Below are positions 44,521-54,300 of a DNA stretch of 64,000 bases, piece after piece. The translations under genes and the position numbers were made by a program. Below the pieces are notes generated by a model, which ran no database searches, was not told the DNA's origin, and was given only the letters and a program-made list of their open reading frames with translations. Position 1 is the first letter of the stretch. The number at the start of each line of letters is the position of its first letter. This stretch comes from Candidatus Hydrogenedentota bacterium (lineage in GTDB: Bacteria > Hydrogenedentota > Hydrogenedentia > Hydrogenedentales > CAILVY01), in contig JAKQOG010000249.1 of NCBI GenBank assembly GCA_029565395.1, positions 112,597 through 176,596 of the forward strand, written 5' to 3'.

Positions 44521-47500
44521 ATGTCCAAACGTACAGTATGTGCACTAATTCTCTCGGTACTGAGTATGACCGGAAGAGGGTGGTCTGATCCTGTTCCCTT
44601 TAATGACCCTGTGTTGCTAAATGCCGTAAAGGTCCAATGGGAAGCCGCGACGGGACTAATCCTAAGCAATCCGCCGGAAGACACCGAGCTTGCCAATCCT
44701 CTATTCACGCGTCTGGTGGCGAGAGATCTTGGGATTAGCAATCTGACAGGATTGGAAGCCTGTACAGCGTTAACCGATTTAAACGTAGGGGTGAATCAGA
44801 TAGCCGATATTACCCCCCTGAGCAGTCTGACCAGCCTAACCAAACTAGACCTGGGATTTGGGATCAATCTGTTCGAAATGAATGACAATCTCGACGCCAC
44901 CTTCACTGGCACGAATCTAATCTCCGATATTTCACCGCTGGCAGGGCTGGTTAATCTTGAATACTTGAGCCTTACAGGCAATACCGCGTTATCCTGCATC
45001 GATACAATTAGTGCAATGAGTAACTTGTCCATTTTATGGCTTGCGGCCAATCCGATTTCTGATTTTTCCCCCCTGTCGGATCGTGCTGAGTCCATGTTCG
45101 CTCTGGCCATTATCAACTGTGGCTTGAAACAGTCTGACCTGCCCGTCATCAACAGCTTGCATAATTTAAAAGCCCTCTGCATAGACCATGAACCTAATAT
45201 CACTGATATCAGCAGTCTTACAGGGTTCGACCTTACTTTGGCGTTCATTCTGGGATATACAGGGGTTGAAGACCTCAGTGTGGTCACAAATTACACCAAC
45301 CTGCAAATGTTGGAGGTGGAAGGGAATCCAGTTGCGTCCGTCCCCGACCTCTCGGGGTTAACCGGCCTGCAGTTTATTGAGTTCACCCGCAATCAGATAA
45401 CGGACATTTCTGGGTTCAACGGTCTTTCTGGTGTTCCCTACATCGGGATCGAGTTCAATCAAATTTCGGATATCAGCGCCTTGGCTTCTTGCACGGGGCT
45501 GACGAAACTGGATCTGTCGGATAATCAGATTACAAATGTTGATGCATTGGCTTCCTGCACAATGCTCCAGGCCTTAGACATTTCGTCAAACAACATAACG
45601 AACATCTCCGCATTGGCCTCGTGCATAAATTTAAAGAAATTGGAAATCCAAAAGAATCAGATTACCGGCATTCAGCCATTGCTCGACAATTCAGGCATTG
45701 CCAATTTTCAATTTCTGGACATGGGGTTCAATGAATTCTACGCGGGTTCGCCGTTCTGTGAGGAAAATCAGTTGGCCCAGCTTACCGCGCTGGCGCCTGC
45801 CCTGCAGCTAGAGCAGAACGCAATATGTGGCGATACCTTCAATCTGACGATCACGGTCAATGGCACCGGAAACACCTCACCGGAACCCGGAGTGCATCGT
45901 GTTGCGCGCGGGAGTTTTTCGCAAATATGTGCCTTCCACGCCACGGATAGCGGCTGGGCCTTCGAGCATTGGGCAGGCGATGGAAGCGGAACCGACACAG
46001 CCATTAGCGTATTGATGGACACTGACAAAACCGTTGAAGCAGTGTTTGTGACACCTGGCGATCACACGTTGACAGTGCAAAAAACAGGCACCGGGATGGG
46101 AAAGATCATCCCCGCTCCAGGAAACTATTCTTTCATGACCGGGCAAACCGTCATGTTTTCGGCTTTTCCAATAGTTGGGAGTTTTTTCGGAGGATGGCAA
46201 GGCGATCTCTCCGGATACGTCGTCGAAAATATTCCTCTGACCATGGATAGTGACAAGACGGTTGCAGCACGATTTGTTTCAACGGGGTTTACCCTTTATC
46301 TGACGGTTTATGGGAATGGTTATATTCAAAATTTTCACAACCGGCCCTTGATCGGCTATGTGTCCGGCGCGGTAGTTGATTTACAGGCCGTTGCTCTGAT
46401 TGATTCACAATTCGACCACTGGGAAGGTGACATTGACAGCGAAAACCCTCTAAGCCAGCATATCCAGGTGACCATGAACCAGAACCGATATGTCACCGTC
46501 ATCTTTGTCCCGGCGGAAGAAGGTGAGGGTATGCCTCCCGAAGGGTCGCCGGAAGAGGGGGAAGGTGTTTCAGAAGGCGAAGGTGAGGGAGTATCCGAAG
46601 GGGAAGGTGGAACCGAAGGCACACCTGAGGAAGGCCAACCCGAGGGTATGATTGAGGGCCAGGAGGAAGGTGTTGTGGAAGGTGAAGGGAGCGAAGAGGG
46701 GATGATGGAAGGGTCCGGGGAAGGCATGCTTGAAGGTATCAGTGAAGGATCCCTAGAGGGCATGATGGAAGGCGAGGGAAACCTTGAGGGAGAAGATGTT
46801 GAAGGGGAGGGAGAATGTGGGGTGATTATGCTTCCGGGGGATGTGCCATTATTCATGGTCTGGATTCCTGCCGGGACGTTTATGATGGGGCGGAATTCGG
46901 CAGGGGAGCAGGACAGCGATGCCGCAGAAGATCCGCGGCATTGGGTGACGGTGCCTGGTTTCTGGATGGGCACGTATGAACTGACAAAAGCGCAGTGGGC
47001 GGCGATGATGGGGACGGAGCCGTGGTCAGGGCAGGCCTATGTGCTTGACGATCCCAATTCCCCGGCGGTGTGGGTGTCATGGGAGGATGCACAATCCTTT
47101 ATTGCCGCATTAAACACGTACACACACTTGACGTTCCGCCTGCCGTCCGAGGCGGAGTGGGAGTATGCGTGCCGGGCGGGGACCACGACGCGTTTCTACT
47201 GGGGCGACGATCCGGGCTATACGGTGGGTGACGCGTATGCATGGTGGTACGGCAATGCTCAGAACGTGGGCGAACGATACGCCCATGGGGTTGGGATGAA
47301 GCTGCCCAACGGATGGGGAGTATATGACATGAGCGGGAATGCGTACGAGTGGTGCCAGGACTGGTGGCATAATACTTATACGGGTGCGCCCAGTGACGGG
47401 AGTGCCTGGGAAACCCCAACAGGCATTTTCCGTGTGTTACGGGGCGGTGCGTGGGGCGGCTTCGGCTTCCACTGCCGGTCGGCGAACCGCGATACCACCG

Positions 47501-48159
47501 AACCAGGCTATGCGACCAACATCATCGGGTTCCGCCTTGCCGCGGACACTCTAGGCAGCGGGTGTGAAGGTGAAGGACAAGCCGAAGGGGTACTTGAAGG
47601 GGTGACCGAAGGCCTGGAAGAAGGTCAGAGTGAAGGTATGGCGGAAGGACAAGCCGAAGGTATGGAAGAAGGCCATGAGGAAGGAATTGCCGAAGGCCAG
47701 TTAGAAGGAGAGGGGAATTTAGAAGGCATTGTTGAAGGCGAGGTGGAAGGACAAGCCGAAGGTGTACTTGAAGGCCTGGAAGAAGGATACGTTGAAGGGG
47801 ATGTGGAAGGGATGCCCGTGGAAGGGGATGAAGAAGGCATCCTCGAAGGCGAAGTGAATGATGGCCTGCATACAGCCGACCAGAATGGCGACAATCGGAT
47901 TAATCTGTCAGAACTCCTTCGGGTAATTCAGCTCTATAATTCCGGCGGGTATCACTGTGATGCGGCGGGTGAAGACGGCTACGCGCCGGGTCCCGGTGAT
48001 CAGACCTGTGCCCCACACGGCAGCGATTACAACCCGCAGGATTGGTTGATCGGCCTGAGCGAGTTGTTGCGCATCATCCAGTTCTATAATTCCGGCGGCT
48101 ATCACTACTGCCCGGAGGACGCTACCGAGGACGGATTCTGCACCGGGCCTGCCCTATGA
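44521..48159 (+). CDS. Secreted LRR / B-repeat / SUMF1-like protein with dockerin-like tag
   Basis: 1212 aa from the ATG at 44521 (GGGGATGG upstream; GTG 44488 and ATG 44500 also in frame). Signal peptide 1-22. Residues about 45-440 are leucine-rich repeats of the bacterial SDS22-like type (LTKLDLSDNQITNVDALASC and similar). Three divergent InlB-type B-repeats follow (about 441-665; PGVHRVARG, FFGGWQGDLSG, FDHWEGDIDSEN). Then come a Glu/Gly linker, a SUMF1/formylglycine-generating-like domain (770-1013; WIPAGTFMMGRNSAGEQD, FRLPSEAEWEYACRAG, RVLRGGAWGGFGFHCRSANR), a second linker and the 95-residue dockerin-like tag. The catalytic Cys pair of true FGE is not evident. It is a shorter paralogue of the giant protein downstream. 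Confidence 0.8.
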   Translation: MSKRTVCALILSVLSMTGRGWSDPVPFNDPVLLNAVKVQWEAATGLILSNPPEDTELANPLFTRLVARDLGISNLTGLEACTALTDLNVGVNQIADITPLSSLTSLTKLDLGFGINLFEMNDNLDATFTGTNLISDISPLAGLVNLEYLSLTGNTALSCIDTISAMSNLSILWLAANPISDFSPLSDRAESMFALAIINCGLKQSDLPVINSLHNLKALCIDHEPNITDISSLTGFDLTLAFILGYTGVEDLSVVTNYTNLQMLEVEGNPVASVPDLSGLTGLQFIEFTRNQITDISGFNGLSGVPYIGIEFNQISDISALASCTGLTKLDLSDNQITNVDALASCTMLQALDISSNNITNISALASCINLKKLEIQKNQITGIQPLLDNSGIANFQFLDMGFNEFYAGSPFCEENQLAQLTALAPALQLEQNAICGDTFNLTITVNGTGNTSPEPGVHRVARGSFSQICAFHATDSGWAFEHWAGDGSGTDTAISVLMDTDKTVEAVFVTPGDHTLTVQKTGTGMGKIIPAPGNYSFMTGQTVMFSAFPIVGSFFGGWQGDLSGYVVENIPLTMDSDKTVAARFVSTGFTLYLTVYGNGYIQNFHNRPLIGYVSGAVVDLQAVALIDSQFDHWEGDIDSENPLSQHIQVTMNQNRYVTVIFVPAEEGEGMPPEGSPEEGEGVSEGEGEGVSEGEGGTEGTPEEGQPEGMIEGQEEGVVEGEGSEEGMMEGSGEGMLEGISEGSLEGMMEGEGNLEGEDVEGEGECGVIMLPGDVPLFMVWIPAGTFMMGRNSAGEQDSDAAEDPRHWVTVPGFWMGTYELTKAQWAAMMGTEPWSGQAYVLDDPNSPAVWVSWEDAQSFIAALNTYTHLTFRLPSEAEWEYACRAGTTTRFYWGDDPGYTVGDAYAWWYGNAQNVGERYAHGVGMKLPNGWGVYDMSGNAYEWCQDWWHNTYTGAPSDGSAWETPTGIFRVLRGGAWGGFGFHCRSANRDTTEPGYATNIIGFRLAADTLGSGCEGEGQAEGVLEGVTEGLEEGQSEGMAEGQAEGMEEGHEEGIAEGQLEGEGNLEGIVEGEVEGQAEGVLEGLEEGYVEGDVEGMPVEGDEEGILEGEVNDGLHTADQNGDNRINLSELLRVIQLYNSGGYHCDAAGEDGYAPGPGDQTCAPHGSDYNPQDWLIGLSELLRIIQFYNSGGYHYCPEDATEDGFCTGPAL

Positions 48160-48328
48160 TAGTTTTCTTGTAATTTTGACTTCCCATGGACCGTCGCGCG
48201 CCCGCAGGATGCTCGTTTTTAGTATTTTTACATTGACTTTTTTCAGATGGTTTGAAAAAATGTAGGTTAGATGTACTCTATGGGAGATAAATGAATAGAA
48301 GTATAACCCCGGGGAGGGAGTATTTTTT

Positions 48329-51300
48329 ATGCTTAATCGCATTCCATACATTATTTTTGTTTTGCTGACTTCCATCCACGGATTTTGCTGGTCAGATGCT
48401 GTAATATTCAATGACACCACCTTACTCAATGCGGTTAAAGTGCAGTGGGAGGCCGCCACCAACGTTACGTTGAGCGACCCGCCTCAAGACACCGAATTGT
48501 CGAATCCCCTTTTTACCGAATTAAGAGCGCATGAAATGAACATTACAGATTTGACGGGGTTGCAGGCTTGTACCGCTCTGACAACGCTTGATGTTGGGAA
48601 AAACCTGATTGCGGACCTCTCGCCTCTTGCGGGCTTGACAGCGTTAACCGCGCTCGAACTTGGAGGAGGCAATTTCCATACTTCGGTTTTTTGGAACCCG
48701 GCACATCTTAACAACATGAATCTTTTTTCGGATTTGTCGCCGCTGGCCGGATTGATCAACCTCACCTCGCTGGGGCTGGTAGGGTGTAATGGCGTGACGA
48801 GTATTGCTGTGATAAACGAAATGCCATGCCTGGCCCAACTTTCACTAGGACAATGTCCGATCGAAGATTGGAGCCCCTTGGGTAGTTGTTCGGACACATT
48901 GGAAGATTTCCTAACGGTCAATTGCGGCTTTAGCGATGCAGAGATGTACCTTATTGCGCCTATGACGCAACTTAACGGACTTGCGGTGTATGATGAACCT
49001 GGCGTCACGGATGCGAGCAGCCTGTCCGGACTTATCCACCTGCAAGGTTTAGGATTGGAAAACTGTGGTGTTACCGACTTCAGTGTTGTGGTGAATTTTC
49101 CCGATATGGTGGAATTGTATATCACCCGAACCCCTCCGGTGACCACCGATTTGAGTGTTCTTGCCGGCATGAATAAACTCCGGTGGCTCGAACTCTATCG
49201 TTCCGGGATATCCGATATTTCCGGTCTGCCCCCCCTGCCCGCGCTCAAAACAGTCAGTTTTGCCCATAACAACATCGAGGACCTATCTGTCCTGGCCAAC
49301 TTAACTGCGATTGAAACCCTTCAGTTGGGCAACAATAATATCACCGATATCCAAACGTTGGTGGACAATCCGAACATTGGGGGCGAGGACAAATGCTTTC
49401 TTGATGACAATCCTCTTTCGTGGGATGCACTGTGCAATCAACTCCCTGCATTCCGGGCCAAGTTTAACTATCCAAGCTACGTATCCCCTGAGGGCAGTTG
49501 TCTAATGGAAGTGACTTTAACAATAACCGTGACGGGTACGGGAGATACCCTCCCCGCGCCTGGGACGCATCAATACATACAAGGCGATACGGTGGAACTT
49601 ACTGTATTGCCCATCAATGGGAGCGGATGGGCATTTGACCATTGGGCGGGGGATATCAACGGCACCGGGCAACAGATCACCATAACGATGGACTGTAGCA
49701 AATCCATCGAAGCAGTATTTCTCCCTTCCGGCGATCATCTTCTTACCATGCAGCGAAGTGGAGCGGGTTCAGGAAACACCGATCCTGAACCAGGGGTGTA
49801 CTCTTTTATAGATGGTTTTCTGACATCGATTTCCGCAACGCCCGATCCGGGCAGTTTTTTTGGCGGCTGGCAGGGTGATGTTGTTGGTTCTAATCCCTTT
49901 CAGACGATGACCATGGATACAGACAAGATCGTAACCGCCACGTTTGAAACAAGCGGGTATGTCCTGACGCTGAATACTATTGGCGACGGGGGAATAAACT
50001 TTCCACTTGGATCAACCGGCCTGGTTTCAGGCACGGTGATTGATCTTCAAGCAGTAGTTGAAACGGATGGCGATATATTTGACCGCTGGCGGGGCGACAT
50101 CGGCGGCGCAGACGCCTTCAACACGGCAATTCAAGTCACCATGGATCAGGACCGCTCAATCACCGCCGCATTTCGGCTTCCAACCGAATTCCAACTCACT
50201 CTCAGCGTGGATGGTATGGGCCAAGGCACGACCGATCCGGCGCCCGGAATATATTCCTTTTACCCCCATCATTTGGCTTCAGTAACCGCGATTCAAGACG
50301 CCGGTTCGTCGTTTGACCATTGGGAAGGGGATATCTACGATATCGATCCCTACTCCCCGGCAATCACACCATTGATGTCGCAGAATCGCTCGTTGACCGC
50401 CATTTTTGTTCCAGGCGGCTGGCAACTAACCATTCAAAAATCAGGCAATGGCACAACCCAGCCGGCGCCCGGCATCCATGGGTACACGGATGGTTCGACG
50501 GCCACGCTTGAAGCGGTCCTCTTGCCGGAGGGGGATGCATTTAGCCGGTGGATGGGAGAAACCGGGATTTTTGAAGATCCTGAAAATCCCTCGCAGGAAT
50601 TGGTCATGAACGGCAACCATACCGTGACGGCGGAATTCGTTCCTGGCGACTGGACCCTGACAATTGCCAGGGCAGGCTCGGGGTATGGATCTGTTACCCC
50701 TGACATTGGGGTGTATTCTTATCTTGACGGGCAAAATGCCATCGTGACTGCCGAGGCCTTCTGGAACATGGGGTCTTACTTTGGCGGCTGGACCGGCAGT
50801 GTCACCAGCCAGAACCACACCATTATCATTCCTATGGACGGGGATAAAAGCATTACGGCCCATTTTGAAACAACAGGACATAAACTGTTTTTAGAAAAGG
50901 AAGGACAGGGAACTCTTAACCTGACGTCCGGTCAGCACTGGTTTGCACATGGATCGCTGATCACGCTAGAAGTTTTAGAGGCAGCCACAGGCTGGGTCTT
51001 CAAGCATTGGAAGGGCGATATCCCGGAGGCCATGGAACCGGACGCCCTTTCGTTTGAGATCACGATGGATCGGGACCGATATATTAGTGCCGTTTTCGCA
51101 CAACCCCAGCAATTAACGATTTCCACCGCCGGCACAGGATCGGGAACCACCAATCCATTGCCGGGTACATATCAGTTATTCCATGACGATGTTGTTGAGA
51201 TCTCCCCGATACCTGATTTGGATTCTGCTTTCGATCATTGGGAAGGAGATATTGGGTATTGCAGTCCAAATCAGTTTCTTCTCCAAATCGCAATGGACCA

Positions 51301-54300
51301 GGATCGCACTGTAACTGTGTTCTTCAGTCCTGCGGATTGGACATTAACGGTGCAAAAAACCGGAAATGGCGCAACGAATCCTGTTCCCGGCATCTATGGA
51401 TGCCTGAATGGTGAACAGAAATTGGTTTCCGCGCAACTGATAAGTGGAGGAGACGCCTTTCACCGATGGACCGGCGGCTTAATGCCTAATGCGGACGCGG
51501 AAAGCTTGGATCAAATAATAACGATGAACCAAAACCGTACCATGGCCGCGGAGTTTGTTCCGGGAGACTGGACACTTGCCCTTGCTTCGGAAGGCTCGAA
51601 CAATGAGGAATGTGCGCCATTCCCTGCTCCAGGAAACTATTCGTACCTTGACAGCCGCGTCGCTGTGATAGAAGCCAAGGGATGCGCAGGCAACTATTTT
51701 GCCGGATGGACAGGCGATGCCAGCGGTTATTCGCCCTATGCGGAAGTCATGATGGACGGGAATAAGTCTATCACGGCGCACTATACTTCCTCCGGATTCC
51801 ACTTGACGACGTCCATTACCGGACGTGGAAGGCTGAATGTTTCCACGGGAACCATGGGATTTGCGGGAGGTGTGTCATTCACCCTGATGGCGTATCCTGT
51901 TGATGAGTGGGTATTCGACCATTGGGAAGGCGATATCCCGGCAGGCGAGGATCCCTCGTCCCCCGCTCTTACTATCACCATGGACCAGGACCGGACGATT
52001 ACAGCAGTGTTTGTTGTACATAAGCATACGTTGACTATTTCCGTGCTTGGCGATGGCATAACCAGCCCCGCAGAAGGTATTTATGCGTTAACAGATGGTT
52101 TTGTCCAACGCATTGCAGCCATGCAAAATCCAGGCGCCGCCTTCAGCCATTGGGAAGGCGATATCGGAGAGATTGATCCAACTCAGCCCGAGATAGACCT
52201 CCTGATGAATCAGGATCGCAGCATTACCGCCGTATTTGTCACGATGGACTGGACCCTGACCGTGCAGACCACCGGCAACGGAGACACGGATCCTGTTCCT
52301 GGTGTCTATGGCTACATGGACGGAACGCAGGCCTGCGTATATGCGCATTTGCTGGATGGCGGTGATGCCTTTTCTCAATGGTCGGGCGATCTTGCCCCAA
52401 ATGCATTTCCCACCAGCACCCAACAATGTATGATGATGGATCAAGATCGAATCATCACGGCGGAATTTATTCCCGGAGATTGGACCCTGACTCTGGCCAA
52501 GGCAGGTGAAGGCGACGGACCGATATTGCCTGGCACGGGCGTGTTTTCCTATCTGGATGGCCGGAATGCGGAAATTAACGTCCTCCCCAACCCCGGAAGC
52601 TATTTCGCCGGGTGGAGCGGCGACTATACCGGCGCCAACTACTACCTCCAATTGCCCATGGACGGCAATAAATCGCTCACCGCCACGTTTGCCGCCTCCG
52701 GTTATACATTGAGTGTCGGGATAGAAGGCGAAGGCACACTGAATTTCACTCCGGGGGATTACCAATTCGCTGGCGGCTCTGAAGTGACCCTTCATCCCAC
52801 GTATTCTCCATCGGGTCTTGTCTTTGGTTATTGGAGCGGCGATCTGCCACCAGAAGCGGATCCAGACAATCCGGAATTGGTGGTTGCCATGGATCAGGAC
52901 CGGAATATCACCGCACACTTCGTTCCGGAAACCCACACCTTGACCATCATCATCGATGGGGAAGGAAGCACTTCTCCTTCAGGAAGCCCTGCACCGGGAA
53001 CGGTACACACCTATGCCCTGGACACCCATGCCATTGTGGAGGCGGAAATGAGCACGGGCGGTTGGGCTTTCAGTTATTGGAGTGGAGATATCGGCGGAGG
53101 CGATCCTAACCAAGGGTTCCTGGAACTCATCATGGACCAAGACCGCACCATTACCGCACATTTCGTTCCGGCGGTCTGGCATTTGACGGTCAACTATACT
53201 GGCAATGGCTCGATATCTCCTTTGCCAGGAACCTATCCCTTTTCAAACGGCGCCTCTTGTACTCTTGAGGCAAGTCTGGTCAACGGTGGCGATGCCTTCT
53301 ATCGGTGGACAGGCGATATACCCGAAGGCATGGATCCTTATCAGTTTGATCTGTACATTACCATGGACCGTGATCGCGCACTCACTGCGGAGTTTACACC
53401 AGGCGAATATACGCTAACGGTGAATATAATTGAAGGTGGCGGCACGGCGGAAATATCGCCTCCTCCAGGCGTGTATTCCTATTTTGCAGGTCAAAACACT
53501 TTTATAGAAGCACAGCCAGATGACAATATGTACTGGGGTGGCTGGACCGGTGATGTCAACTCCTTTGATAAAACCGTTCAGTTCGTGATGGACGGCAACA
53601 AAACAATAACGCCGCATGTATCCACCACTGGTTACACCTTGACCCTCAATACCGCCGGCGCCCCCGGAACCACCTCTCCTCAGGGTGTTACCCGATACTC
53701 CGCGGGCGCCACGCCCACCATCCATGCCGTTCAGAATGGGACAGGCGTCTTCGACCATTGGTCCGGCGATCTTCCTGTAAATATGAATCCCCTTGATCCG
53801 AATCCGATCATTTTAATGGACCAAGACCGGTCACTCACCGCCCATTTCGCACCAGGAGTCTGGTATCTGTATCTTCAGGCGATTGGAAATGGCAACACCG
53901 TCCCAACACCAGGCCAGCACTGGTTCCTGGACGGTGCCCCTTTTGAAGTGACGGCCACGCCGGGCGCAGACGCCATGTTCCAGCATTGGCAGGGCGATGT
54001 ACCTGTCGGTCAAGATCCCGCTTCCCTCACTATTTCTGGAACCATGACTCAGAACCGTGAATTGATTGCGGTGTTTGTACCCACCACCGTAGCCGTGCCG
54101 AACCTTGCCGGTAAAACACAGGATCAAGCGGCCGCCGTCTTGGCTGTGTTAGGGCTGGTGATAGATTCCGTCACTCAAGAATATAGCCAAACCGTACCGA
54201 TTGGGCAGATCATCTCACAGTATCCGGTGGCGGATACTGTGGTGGCCTATGGAAGCACTGTCTCTATTGTGGTTTCCCTTGGAACGTGCTATACCTCTGT

